The notes below the pieces were generated by a model. That model was given only the letters and a program-made list of their open reading frames with translations, was not told the DNA's origin and made no database searches. The translations under genes and the position numbers were made by a program. A DNA stretch of 64,000 nt. Origin: Cryphonectria parasitica EP155. Lineage: Eukaryota; Ascomycota; Sordariomycetes; Diaporthales; Cryphonectriaceae. Below are positions 1 to 11,292 of the stretch, one piece after another (within the stretch, counting starts at the first letter, position 1; every line of letters starts with the position of its first letter). The stretch is from positions 3,472,001 through 3,536,000 of the forward strand of contig NW_024468912.1 in NCBI RefSeq assembly GCF_011745365.1, given 5' to 3'.

Positions 1-37
1 CCAGCAGCAAACTGCAACAAAGAAAGTGTCAGCGCTC

Positions 38-85
<48 letters not shown>

Positions 86-1377
86 GCCTCTTGGACACGG
101 GAGTCGTATGGAAGAGGAGGGGCCCAGGGCGGGGAAGCAAAAAGAAAGAAGGAAAAGAAAAAGAAAGAAGAAAAAAAAGGAGTGCACTTTACCTCATCGA
201 CCCCCTCATCATCCAGCCCATCCCCCTGAGGAATATACTCCCGACAAACCGCATGATACATATCCGTCTTGATCCCTCCAGGCGCAATCGCATTGACGGT
301 AATCTTCTTATCCCCAAAATCCACAGCCATGCACCGCACAAACGTCTCGATGGCCCCTTTGCTCCCCGAGTACACGGCATGCCGCGGCACCGCCTTGGCC
401 TGGCCCGTGATGCTCCCCATGAGGATCAGCCGCCCGCCGACCTCGAGCGTCCGGTACGCCTCGCGGGCCACAAAGAATTGGCCCCGTGTGTTGACGCCAA
501 ACACGCGGTCAAACTCCTCGGGCGTCACGTCGCCCACGTGCCCGAACGAGACCACGCCCGAGTTGGAGCACACCACGTCGAGCCGGCCCCAGGCCTGGCG
601 CGCCGAGGCGAAGAGCCGCACGATCTGGTCCACGTCCGACACGTCGGCCTGGATGGCCGTGGCGTCCGTGCCTGTGGCCTTGATGGCGGATACTACTTCC
701 TCGGCTGACGAGAGGCTGCTGGCGTAGTTCACAATCACCTTGGCCCCGCGGCGGCCGAGCTCGAGCGCCATCTCGCGGCCTATGCCTCGACCTGGTGCGG
801 GAAATGTTTCTTAGTTAATCAAATTCCTTCATACGCGACCGTTTTCTTTCTTTTTTCCTTCTTCAAATGTGTAGTGGAAGTGAAAATCATTCATCTCTCC
901 TTGGTAAGTCTTATGTCGCGGGTGTCCCGGGCGGGCCGGCGGCGAACCGGACATCCCCACCCGGAGTCCGGCTCAACGCCCCGGGAACGGCATGGACATG
1001 AACGACCCAGGGAATCTCAAGAGACAACAAAGAACGGTGTTGCAGAAAATACAGGGCAGATGGTGCGATTGACAAGAGCCATTGAGAGAGAAAGAGAGAG
1101 AGAGTTCAAACTCACCTGCACCAGTAACCAACGCCACCTTGCCCTCAAGTGAAGCCGATGCCAGACCAAGAGGGCCAGGGATGGCATCATATTTCCCCTT
1201 CTTCACCACGGCGGGCTCATCTTCCGTGACAACATCCTCGACAGAGCGCTTGCCATTGGTGATGGGGACGGTGGTGCTTTTGTCCGCTTGGCTCTCGACC
1301 ATCGTTGTGTTGAGGACTTTGGTCTTGGCAGGGGAGACTGGGGGCTCCAAGTGCTCTTCTGTCAAACCGGGAGCCAT
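1..1377 (-). CDS. 4HNR: Tetrahydroxynaphthalene reductase-type SDR (3' end beyond window)
   Basis: NADPH-dependent short-chain dehydrogenase of the 1,3,6,8-tetrahydroxynaphthalene / versicolorin reductase type, which in DHN-melanin synthesis reduces hydroxynaphthalenes. Exons on the minus strand are 1377-1116, 791-193 and 11-1 (partial). Phases agree at both junctions: the donor at 1115 (GTGAGT) splits the Gly codon of VTGAGRGIG, and the acceptor TTTGTTGCAG ends at 12. Visible features are the Rossmann GxxxGxG (TGAGRGIG), the GSITG catalytic Ser region, YSGSK (YxxxK) and the [12 protein letters not shown] segment typical of 4HNR. The ATG at 1377 begins [10 protein letters not shown]; the ORF upstream of it looks like leader. 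The N-terminus is unusual: about 60 extra polar residues, including [12 protein letters not shown], precede the [13 protein letters not shown] segment that lies near the start of known 4HNRs. Both introns hold GA/CT microsatellites. The family is clear; the exact substrate is inferred. Confidence 0.93.
35..85. repeat. (CT)n microsatellite in reductase intron 2
   Basis: An almost uninterrupted CT tract with two TTT interruptions. On the coding (minus) strand it is a GA-rich tract inside the last visible intron of the reductase gene, shortly before the acceptor at 12. Confidence 0.95.
1084..1104. repeat. (GA)n tract just inside reductase intron 1
   Basis: GAGAGAGAAAGAGAGAGAGAG on the plus strand gives a CU-rich tract in the transcript, starting about ten bases after the intron 1 donor at 1115. 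Confidence 0.9.
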
Positions 1378-2203
1378 CTTGAAGAAAAAAGATGCCCAGA
1401 CTTGAAAGTATGCTGATTTTTTTTGGTTAAAGAATAGAAAATAATGATAATAGTAATCAATGTGTCTCGGTAGAGTTGGACAGAGCGGTGAGTGATGGTA
1501 GAAAGGAACCTCAAGCATGAGCCCCTATAATATCTCCCGGTCGAGGATCGAGGCAACAATGTTATATACCCAACCCTACCCACGAAGTCTCTTGGCTTGA
1601 GACATTCTCAGTATTCACCCTTCTACTACGGTCCCTCCGGACATTACTGGCGGACACCGGTGCCCAGAGAACCTTACGCCAACCCTCTCGGCAGAAGTCT
1701 TCCTCGTCGTCTCCTCGGCCAGGAACTTTATCCGAGAAAGGCCGTGCTTCAGCACCGACACATATCATGTTCGTGTTCATGGTGCTCAGGAGCTCTGTGC
1801 GTGCGGTGGATAGGTTTCACGGGCTGTTCTTGTGCGTGCGTTGCCCGGAGGTTTCGCGCCCTGTACTCCGCCGAGTCTAAATCACAAATCCCGTAATGTA
1901 TGCCTCTCTTGTCTGAGTTGCGCCGGGGTGTACTTGAGGTTCATTGAAGAATGTCCGACGGAATGCTTGGTATCCATGCTCACACTTGCAGTCATGATCT
2001 CTCGGATCTGTTAGGAATGATGAAGATAATGCTTGGACTCGTCACTCATTCACGGAACGGAACACGTGGGAGAATATAAACTTAAGATTATCACCGTGTC
2101 ACGTTAGATATCCACCTGTTCCTTAGCCTTACAATGGATCCAAACAATCGATCCAGGTCAAAGAAACGCAATGGCAGGCGCTGCTATACACAATTGCTGA
2201 TCC

Positions 2204-2223
2204 AAAAAAAAAAAAAAAAAAAA
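2204..2223. repeat. A20 homopolymer
   Basis: Twenty uninterrupted A on the plus strand, followed by an AG-rich purine stretch. Confidence 0.9.
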
Positions 2224-2422
2224 GAACAAGAAGGAGAAGAGGAAAAAAAAAATGGAAAACAAAGTCGTAGAGAGGTCCTCCCCACGTAGTGGTGCTGTAA
2301 ACTGAACAGCCCGCCGGCGCCAATGATGATATGGGGGATATAGGTATGAAACAGAAGATAGTGATGGTGTGTTGATGTAGACATTAAAAGCAGAACATTC
2401 CGAAGCATGAAAGAAAAGCGCG

Positions 2423-2454
<32 letters not shown>
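2423..2454. repeat. A32 homopolymer
   Basis: Thirty-two uninterrupted A on the plus strand, so U32 in a BUD6 transcript if its 3' UTR reaches here, about 180 bp past the BUD6 stop. No neighbouring coding relic suggests it is the tail of a retrocopy. Confidence 0.9.
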
Positions 2455-2458
<4 letters not shown>

Positions 2459-2630
2459 CGCCGGGGTAAAATAGTATGAAACGCCGTGCTTGTGAGTGCA
2501 GCGCTGCAAAAGAAAGAGACAGTCCCCTTTCCGTTTCGTCTTCAGATTGTCATTAGGTGAGGAGCCCCTTTGGTTGAGACGCCTGCTGCAATCGCCAAGC
2601 CGTCGGCATAATCTTTGGAGGTTTGACAAC

Positions 2631-5600
2631 TCAAGCAGCTGGTTTCTCCTCAGCCTCTCCTTCAGCGTGCGCCTCGGGCTCCTCGGCGTCCTCGACGGCC
2701 GTCTCCCCTTCCACACCTTCTTCTCCTTCCTCATCCTCCTCTGCCATCTCGGCATCGTCAAAATCGTCTGCCTCGGGGTATTCTCCCTCGCCGCCGACAT
2801 CGTCAGCCGCGACCCCGTTCATTCTCTCCCAGACTTGCTTCCGGATCATGTCGTCCTTTGCCTTGCGGGTCCTCTCGACCTCTTCGAAACCGCCGCTCTT
2901 CTTGAGCTTGCCCTCTGATACAAAGGCGACCAGCTCCTTCTTGATTGGATTCTCGCTGCGTGTCGCGAGCTCCTTCTGGCGGAGCTTTTCTGCCCTCTCG
3001 ATAGCCTCCATGCGGTCCTCGTGGTTGGGCTGCAGAGCCCGCACCTCGCCCAAGACCCCCTCCTTGGCTTCGCTAGGGTCCACGCTGATGTTGGTGGCAA
3101 TGTGGGTCAGCCCTCGGGAGAACTGGCGGGTGATAGTGGGACTGGTGCTGCCGGCATTGACATCCTTCATCTGCTCCTTGGTGGCCTGCTCTACGAGGGC
3201 GAATGTCTCGCTGGCCTTCTCGAGATCATCCTGCAGGTCGGCCATCAGGTCTTCCATCAGCTTCACCTCGTCACGGCCGTTGCACACGTCCTCGAGCTCC
3301 TTCTCCCAGATCTTGGTCCACACGGGCTTCTCGCGCTTCATGTACTCTTCCATCTTCTTGAGCTCCTTCATGGCCGCCTGTATGTCCTTGGCCACAGTCT
3401 CGAGCTGTCGAGGACGTGGGCGCACACCACGGTGCACCACATCCTTGCGGAGATCCTCCACCAGATCCTGAAGATCATCGACCTTGTTGACAAGGCGATC
3501 CGAGTCGGTGTTGAGCTGCTTCCGGCCCTTAGACACGTAAGCATAGCCGGAACCTCCTTCGACGTCCGGAAGGGAAGCCTTGGCGGCGGCAGCCTTGACC
3601 GAGTTTGCCTTATTGCGCAGTGTGTTCATCGAGTCCTCCACCTCGGCCTGGAAGTTAGTGTAGGTCTGCCGGAGCACCGCGAGATCTCTACGCAGGCCTT
3701 GGATCTCGCCTGACTGGCCGCCCTTCAGCTTGCGTCCCGGACCAACACTGGTAGACCTGGGCGAGTCGGATGGCAGCGTGGGAGGCGCAGCTGCGAGTCG
3801 CGCAATCTCCTTGGCAGCTTCTGACTGACGCTCCGAGACCCGCTGCAGAGCCGCGCTCTGCTCATCGACATTGACCTTCACGGTCTCGATGAGGTGCTTA
3901 ATGGAGCCTAACCCATCGTCAACGTGCTTCTTGATCTCGTCCAGCGCCTCCACGTTCAAGGCCAACACAGTCCGATCCTTGATGTCCGACAAATCCTCAA
4001 GCTCGTGCCGTACCCCGGAGACGGGATCCTGGATATAAATCTCGGGTAGATCCGCGCCGTTGGCGTGGGTATTCCAGGAGAACTTTTCGATAAAGGCGAG
4101 CTGCAACCTCCCGATCGATAGCTCGCTGTGTCCACCTGGTAGCACAAATTTCTTGACCTTGGACTTGTACTGCAGGAACAGCGTGAGGTCCTTGGAGGGT
4201 GTGCCCGGAGGTGACGAGTCGAGCATGAAGCTCGAGGCCTGCTTTTCCGCTGTTGGTGTTGCGGGTTTCTCCGGAACGGGCGCCGGCTCCGTCTGGGGTT
4301 CGGCCTTTGCCGTAGTCTCCTCGTCTCCCGTGGCGATACTTGGAACAACGTCCGGGAGGGGGCCGTTCAAGGTTGCACTCGGCCTATATTGTTCTTCAGG
4401 CGGCTGCGTCGCCGCCGGGCTTTCCAGCCTTGACGACTCATCCTTTTCTTCAGAGACTCGGCTCGGCACGCGTACTGGTGATTCGGATGCTGTGGCCTTG
4501 TGGCCGCTCGAGCCTTCGCTCTTCTTGTCCTTTCGTAATGTTTCCCGTATTTGAACCGCCCGCAACGACTCCCTCACTTCACCCCTCCCACGATTGGGTA
4601 TCGGTGTGTTCTGCGAAGGCAGCATGGGCACGCCATTGGCGCCACTGCCCAGATGCTTCGAGATCTGATAGGCGGAGTATCTTCGCGAGGCTCGACGCTC
4701 CAGATCTCCTCCTCTCTGCAGTGCCGCCAAGGCGCTTTGAGTGGACGATTTGGGTGGAGGAGGCGGCGGTGGGAACGAATCGAGCTCCTCGGGACGGGAG
4801 CCAGCCGGCATGGACTCTTCTGGTGGGTACGGAGGAACGACTGGGAGGTTCTGCATTGTATCGCTCGATAGAGAAGACTTTTCGGAAGCAACAGTCACGC
4901 GAGTATCGTCTCGCTGGGACTGAAACCTGCGAGGAGAGCCACTTCCCCTGCTCGGGCCCTCATCCGGTCCAAGACGGCTAGCCGGCCGGAAGCCATTGTC
5001 CAGACCCTCAGCTATCAGATTGGACAGTCCCGAGTTGGTTCCATTGGTGGTTGTGCTCGTCACGCGCCCGAGTGAGGGCTCACCGCCGTTCTCCTTGTCT
5101 CGTGATGACTTTTGCCGTAATTTTTGCTGTTTCCTCTTCAGGCCGTGCAGCAAATTGATTATGATGTCTCTTATGCGTGGAAGGTACTTCTCGAGGCTCT
5201 CGGTGCTTGCCTCCTGGCTCAGCGTAGCTTCAAGAATATTTCGTAGGAGCTCGGGGACGTTTCCGAGGTCGGACGTGTCGACATTAATGGCTGTGAAGGC
5301 GCGGCACGCCATGTTGAACTCATAGCCCAGCCTGACGTAGACGTCCGACACCTGCGTGTCTGTGGCCTGGCCGCGCGACCATTGTGTTAAAGTCTCGAGA
5401 AGTTGTTTCGTGGCGACGAGGAGATGCGTCACGCTCTTTTCGATTTGAGATAGGGGCACGGAGGAGGCACTTCCACTTGATGAAGTCTGAGGCATGGTCT
5501 CTAGTGTCAGCATATGCATTCGAGTTTCTCCAAGAAGAGTACACAGATGCGCAAAGCGGTTGGAACGAGTTTGAAGGATGGGTTGCGAGGTCTATTCACG

Positions 5601-5915
5601 CTTGTTCCGTCGTGCCAACTGCACGCATGATCGCATGAACAAGAATAGAACAGACATACGCAAGCTGGTACGTTGGGGAAAAGATAGGGGAAGAGGGGGG
5701 CAACTCACACCTGGCCTTTTAGGGTTCCCGCTATTTCTTTCATTGCTATGACTCGAATGATTTGATCTTGACGATGCTGTTGATGATCGGGGCTGCACGC
5801 TTGATGGGAGACCGACAGCTGGCGAGATGGACCGTACAGGAACATTTGGAGGAGGTCCAGGCTCAGCACCTGGAGACCGTCGCAAAGAGCGCTGCGAGGG
5901 GCCCGGTGCCTGCAT
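2631..5915 (-). CDS. BUD6: BUD6/AIP3 actin- and formin-interacting polarity protein
   Basis: Bud6/Aip3 is a polarisome component that binds actin monomers and stimulates formins at sites of polarised growth. Exons are 5915-5709 and 5591-2631, joined by a phase-0 117-bp intron (GTGAGTTG donor; acceptor GAATAG), giving about 1055 aa. The ATG at 5915 begins MQAPGPSQRS, the usual Bud6 N-terminus in filamentous fungi; exon 2 resumes with TSQPILQTRSNRF. The N-terminal third has the conserved segment SQIEKSVTHLLVATKQLLET, then YLPRIRDIIINLLHGLKRKQ. A long Ser/Pro-rich linker follows, including a run of seven Pro (PPPPPPPKSS). The C-terminal half is the AIP3 coiled-coil core (about residues 600-890), ending in an acidic EEDEEGEEGVEGE tail. 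No internal stop or missing block was seen. ARPC3, another actin-nucleation gene, lies 15 kb away, but the two are not adjacent. Confidence 0.95.
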
Positions 5916-7813
5916 TGTGATTTTCTCCTCAGCCTTCTTGAGCACTATATGCCCGTGGTCCCGATGTGTCGTCCTAGGTCGATGGGCCAAGGGGTGTCGG
6001 AAGTGACCACAGAAACGAAGATCGACTCTGGCTTCTGAAAGCCTCGCAGACGAGAGTTGATGCTGCGCCCGTGTCAGGGTCGTGCTTGAATTCTTGTTGA
6101 GCAACTGGTCGTGTGATAGAACTTCAAGCCTGCGTTGATGGCTATTTGTTGCTCAAACTTTGTTTCAGGCGACCTGTAACGTCCCAGATTGGGACAACTA
6201 GCAGGTCGATAATGAATGGCACAAATACAATGAACAGACTGTAGTTCTGAATGAGCTCCCGAGCTCTGGAGCTATGCTGCGCATACGTACGGATGGGCAG
6301 GTGGAAGAGGTGATTCCGAATTCAAACATCGAGATTGTCGAGAATGTCTCTGGTCTCAACGGTCAGAAGTTGAGGGCGTCGATCGACGTCGACTCTTTCA
6401 AACATGGAGGTTGGAGGTTGGAGATGAGGATGGAGATGGGGTCACCAAAAGCATAAGTCCGAAGCCCGCTCGTCTACTGTTTCCTCCTCAGTGGTAGAGG
6501 ACTCCACTCTACGCTGCCGTCACCACAGCGATGTGGTCAGGCGCCCGTCGCCTCTGGTAGTCGCAGGACCAGGTGTTTTGGGCCCAACGGAACCCACTTT
6601 CAGGCTCAACCCAGGCCCTAACTTCAGAGCCCTAACCCACCTGAGCCTGGACCCTGAATTCTAGGGTTCACCGTCGTGACGGGCAAGACAGGCGTGACAG
6701 GGCACAATTAAGAGCGAGAAGCGCTACCACCCACACGTGTCCCAAGATATCCCCACCGCGCGTGCATAATGTAACGTCCACTGTATCCATCTCCAAAGCC
6801 TGTCATCATAACCAAGCCTGCCTGCACCACACCTTCGATAATACCACGATACTGATGAAACCTGACGCATTGAAAATTTCGAGATAAGTAAAAATTCATC
6901 ACGACTTGCTCAGCTTTGTCGGGCCCAAATTTTCGTATCTTTCAGATGGCTCTTTGGAGAGAAAGCAACAACACGCTACAAGTCGCAGTGAATGAAATGA
7001 CACACACACTCACTCACTCAGTCACCTTGGCAGGCTCATCGCCAACTTGCCAATGACACTTAGGCGGCTTGCTGGGATGTCATCTGCCGGGACTCCTGCA
7101 TGACTTTTCTGCGTCACGGCGGGGGCGGAGGCTGGGGGATAGCAAGGGGACGATCCCACTCTTCATGACTGGGGACTAACTTGAATGCAGGAGAAGTTCG
7201 GCTTTCCCAGGACAGACATTTATAGGCGCATTGTGGCTCAAATAAGGGCCAAGTTGAATCCGTCAAAGATTCAGCTGACAGTACAGCGTCTCGAGAATCA
7301 TACTGTCGACGTCTTCCATGCTACACTCCCCTGGTGCAGTCCTGGGTTTGGAGCATATATCATGTCTTCTCCCATGAGACAACACTCCACAGGCTATGGT
7401 GTCATCTGACCTGGTCCTTTGGCCGCATACATCATGTTGTGGCGCAAGACTTCATTGTTGCTCGAGTCACTTGAGAGGAAAGAAAAATAACGTTGCTCTC
7501 GGGACGATTTTGCGTTCATGGCTGTTTGCGGCATCCTGTACAACTGCAACGAGAGGTGCCAGTTTTATGAGGTGGTCTCACTAAGCAAAGCAGCGGCAAG
7601 TGTAAACATCAGTGCGGTAATACGTTCGACATGAGCCGTGGTGGCACCGATGGCAAATAGATTGTGCCAGTCTTGGAGTCCAGTCATGCTTGCCTTTCCT
7701 GGATGCTCAGGAGGGAAGTCCAGGGGCAAGTAGTTCTTGCCCTCAACGCCCTCTTCTTTGTTCAATACTTCACCTCAAACATCATCCTGTGTGCTGCCCA
7801 CAACTTGTCCACC
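5916..7813. other. Intergenic: divergent promoter region of BUD6 and the beta-lactamase-fold gene
   Basis: No supported gene. The longest plus-strand ORFs (at 6274 and 7185) are under 75 codons and unrecognised. Around 6600-6670 there are scattered CCCTAA-like motifs near a repeated CAGGCTC/GAGCCTG pair; they are too short and irregular to call a telomere-like repeat. The BUD6 leader may extend to about 6100, where its frame stays open but has no ATG. Confidence 0.55.
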
Positions 7814-9799
7814 ATGCGAGGCCAACAATTCAGTATTGAGCTTGCAAAGCTCCGGTTCATGTTTTCTCTCCTGGGTACTGCTCTGGGCGGGCTCGACGGC
7901 CACTGTCCACCCTTTGGCTCCGTCCTGCCAGCGCCCACAAACCCCTCTTCCAGTGGACCAGTTCAGTCCGCCGTGTCTCAGTTCGAAGGGTATTTCTCAA
8001 CTCTCACCTCCCCCTTCACAGGCTCAGCGGTTTCCGTCTCTGTCAGGTCGATGCACGAACCTGATCATCTGGTCGACCTACACTACACGCCCCCTGTTCG
8101 ACAGGCCAACTCGACCACGCATGTGGATGGAAACACGGTTTATCGCGTAGGAAGTATCTCGAAAATCTTCACAGCCCTCGGTATTCTCAAAGTGGGCATC
8201 CAGATGGATGATGTGGTGACGGACTATATTCCGGAATTTCAGGGTCTTGAGGCTACTGGTGAGGCGAGCAACCCTGCTGTTACAGTGAGCTGGGACGACA
8301 TCACCATCGGAGCTCTGGCTTCGCATATGTCTGGGATTGGGCTAGATTGTAAGTCAAGCAATCTTCAAAGCACTCGGATCGAGGTATTTCTCATTGCCCG
8401 TCACTGATGGCGAGTAGTGATGCTGGACCTGGCCAACATTCCAGAAGTCTGGACATCCCTCGGCTTTCCTGCGCTCGCAAGCAATTCTACTCCAAGGTGT
8501 CAGGGCTTATATGGCCTGCCGCCTTGTTCTGACTCTGAGTTCTTCCATGATTTTGGCAAGCACCATCCCGTCTACGCACCTTTTACTACGCCGATGTACT
8601 CGAATCTGGGGTTCGTCCTATTGGGCTTTGTGCTCGAGAAGGTCTCGAATATGACTTACAGCAATTATGTCCAGGAGACCATTCTGAGCCCTTTGGGCCT
8701 GGTGAATACCACCGTCGGGACACCTCCGATTTCGCCGTCACAAGCCTTCATTCCCAGCGAAGGTGTCGAGGAGGACTGGTGGGGTGTTGATTTGGGATGG
8801 GACACGCCGTAAGAAGTAGAGGCTTTCTCGATCGTGCTTCTTGCATGATTTTGCTAACGTCTCATCAACCAGCGTTGGAGGCTTCTACTCCACTCCAAAC
8901 GACTTGATCACATTAGGCTCGGCGATTCTCAATGGCAGCCTTCTCGGCTCATCCGGAACAAGAAAATGGCTGAAACCGGTCTCTTCAACTTCGACTCTTG
9001 GAAGAAGTATGGGAGCGCCGTGGGAAATCCTTCGATCCACAAATTTGGTGAGTAGCGTGACGCGAGATAGCAGTCTCGACGGTGCACACCGGCTGACCAA
9101 ATTTCACGTTCGTACTTAACACAGACAGCGGACGATCGACTCATAGAGCTGTACACCAAAGGCGGCGATATTGGAGACTACCACTCGAAGCTTTGTTTGA
9201 TTCCTGACTATGACTTGGTAGTCACCATCCTGACCGCAGGATCTGAGGCAGACTTCCAGTTGAGCTTCTCGATACTTTCCCAGCTTCTCACTATCCTGCT
9301 TCCAGCGATCGAGCAAGCCGGCAAGGACGAGGTAGCCGCAACGGGGATGACTAGCACGTTCACAGATGCGTCGTCTGGCTCAAGCATCACGCTCTCAGTA
9401 GATGACGGTCCAGGCCTGAACATCTCCAACTGGATCGTCCGCGGCCACGATGTAGGCGATCTGTACGCATCCTCCGCGATCGCTGGATCCGGGGCGCCTG
9501 TGCGGCCACGCCTGTATCCTACAGGCCTCCATACAGAAGTGAATGATACCCAGGCCATCTGGGCGTGGCGAGTTGTCTTCGATGCTGGGACTGCCGAGTC
9601 CGCTGCAGAGAATGATGCGCAATTTGCTTGGCCTGGGCAGAGCTGTCAGACTTGGGCCAACATGGACAGATTTCCTTATGGGTTTGACAGCATCGATGAC
9701 TTCGTTTTTGAGCTGAATGCAGATCCTGGCGACAATAGGCTTGTTGTGACAAGTTTGACCAACCGCGGATTCCGCGTGGAGATGGAGAGAGAATTGTAA
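7814..9799 (+). CDS. Serine beta-lactamase-fold hydrolase, probably secreted
   Basis: Member of the class C beta-lactamase / penicillin-binding-protein-like family, which in fungi is mostly esterases or peptidases of unknown substrate. Four exons: 7814-8348, 8418-8808, 8873-9047 and 9125-9799, 591 aa, with consistent phases and GT-AG introns of 64-77 bp; intron 2 has a TGCTAAC branch site. Motifs are the S-x-x-K nucleophile (SISK, Ser114/Lys117 from this start), the Y-x-N motif in exon 2 (MYSNLG) and a TKGG segment in exon 4 in place of the KTG/HTG box. I chose the ATG at 7814 because it gives a basic stretch followed by a hydrophobic [13 protein letters not shown] signal-like segment before HCPPFG. 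The ATG at 7859 or an upstream exon remain possible. The C-terminal 200 residues are a beta-rich domain common in fungal members. Nothing indicates antibiotic resistance as its role. Confidence 0.88.
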
Positions 9800-10192
9800 A
9801 ATGAGCACACAGAAACTGATACGTTGAGTGTTTGTCTCCTCAGGTGTTTTGAATCTGCCTAATATGTCAAAGAAGCGCACTGCTATTGGTTGGATTGCTT
9901 GCAGTGAGCCGGTGCCCATCTCCATTAGGTACTGTGGTACTTTCTAGAGGAATTGTGTGTGGAGGGCCTCCTGCATAACAGGGCTGATTTTAGAGACGCA
10001 CTGCATCAAAGTTACATCATAAGTATACTTAAATACTTACTGTCAAACGCCCCAGCATTCAACCTTCCCCCACCTCCCTCGAGTTTTGCCTTCAGCGCAA
10101 CAAAATTTTAGACCTACCAGCCGCGCGATATCTGGATTGTGGCAGTTATTAGCATCGACACTACAACAAGATTGCAAGCTTAACGAACCAAC
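9800..10192. other. Intergenic spacer, 393 bp
   Basis: Downstream of the hydrolase and upstream of the tetraspanin gene, same strand. AT-rich near 10015-10045, with the 10-bp palindrome AAGTATACTT. No gene seen. Confidence 0.6.
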
Positions 10193-11292
10193 ATGACGCC
10201 ACTCATCCCCATTTTCTTCCTTGTAAGTGCAGCTGGTGGATTTCACGAGGTCTAATGAGCCTGGGCTTACTCCGTCGTTTAGATCATTCTTGCCCTTGTG
10301 GCAGTCGCCATGTGAGGGCGTCGTCCGCAGCGCTTTTGAATGGCGCTCAAAAGAAAAAGAACCCCCCCCAAAAAACTGACAGTTATCTTGTTACAGTTAC
10401 GAGCACGTCAACAGCGTCACCCTCTCCCTACCGCTCTCACCAGCCCTCACTTTCCTCACGATCCTCGTGCCTCTCCTCACAGCTGGCAACGTCCTCGCCC
10501 TGCCTTACCTTGCGCGCCAGTCCGCCCGCGCCGCTCCCAACAACCCTGCCCTCTTCAGAGTCACGGGCCCCATCGTCCTGCAGGTGCTCCAGGCCATTCT
10601 TACCACAGTCCTAGCCACTCTGTTCGCTACAGACATTGTGCCTAGCGCCTCGAGTGACTGCGAATTGTCCACGCGATGGCAGCACCTCTTCCGCGCCAAG
10701 GACGCCGATTCCGTCCGCGCTATTCAGGAAGCCTTCCAGTGCTGCGGCTTCCGTAGCGTGCACGACATGGCGTGGCCTTTCCCGCCGGCGGCTATTGAGT
10801 GTGCTGCGCGGTTCGACCGGGCATTGGCTTGTCGTGGGCCGTGGGCTGATGCGCTACGCAAGAGCGCGGGGGTGAATTTTGGGGTGGTGGTTGCTGTGGG
10901 CCTGTTGCAGGTAAAATTGTTTCCACTGTCTCCTTTCTCTCGCGCGCGCGCTCAAGTCTTCTGATGTGAGATAATCATGATGCTGACCTTCATTGTGGTA
11001 GGTCTTGAGTATTGTCCTCGCGAGGCGGTATGCTGGACGGAATTCGAGGTTCTCGTGGAGTGATATTCTATCACGGCACGGGGCACGGGGCCATGGCCCA
11101 GTGGGAGGTTCAGCCTCTCGACCGCTACTGACTGATAATACTGCACAGATCCAGGAGGTGGATGAAGAGGTTGGAGAGACGGAACAGGAGAATGAGAGGA
11201 GATATGGTGCGATTGAGGGTGGCGGTGAAAGGGGCCCCAGGGTTGAGCCTTCTAGTCTCTTTTCAGCGCAGAATGATTGGCGAGATGACTGA
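10193..11292 (+). CDS. Tetraspanin-like membrane protein
   Basis: Four-exon gene: 10193-10222, 10283-10311, 10397-10910 and 11002-11292; 287 aa with all phases consistent. The first two exons are only 30 and 29 nt and together encode the first hydrophobic segment (MTPLIPIFFL then IILALVAVAI). The next membrane segments are LSPALTFLTILVPLL and VTGPIVLQVLQAILTTVLATL; then comes an extracellular loop with the tetraspanin CCG motif (FQCCGF) and further paired Cys, then a last membrane segment (VNFGVVVAVGLLQVLSIVLA) and an acidic cytoplasmic tail ending RYGAIEGGGERG...NDWRDD. The layout of four membrane segments with the CCG-containing loop between the third and fourth is the tetraspanin plan; fungal tetraspanins organise membrane domains, and some are needed for appressorium function. 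Subclass (Tsp3-like) is inferred. Confidence 0.83.

Larger units (their letters stand above)
1378..2630. other. Intergenic: leader of the reductase gene and BUD6 downstream region
   Basis: Upstream region of the reductase (minus strand, ATG at 1377) and 3' region of BUD6 (minus strand, stop at 2631). Short ORFs here have no recognisable content. The notable features are the two poly-A tracts at 2204-2223 and 2423-2454. Confidence 0.6.

Noticed and set aside
91..727. Long plus-strand frames (205 and 152 codons) opposite the reductase
   Set aside because: They lie antisense to exon 2 of a clear SDR gene and have no domain; high GC removes stops.
1..1377. DHN-melanin or polyketide gene cluster
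   Set aside because: Only the reductase is in view; the adjacent gene is BUD6, and no polyketide synthase, dehydratase or regulator follows.
2623..3713. Plus-strand frames of 282 and 230 codons inside BUD6
   Set aside because: Antisense shadows of the BUD6 coiled-coil region.
6600..6670. Interstitial telomere-like CCCTAA motifs
   Set aside because: Only isolated copies with irregular spacing, not a tandem array.
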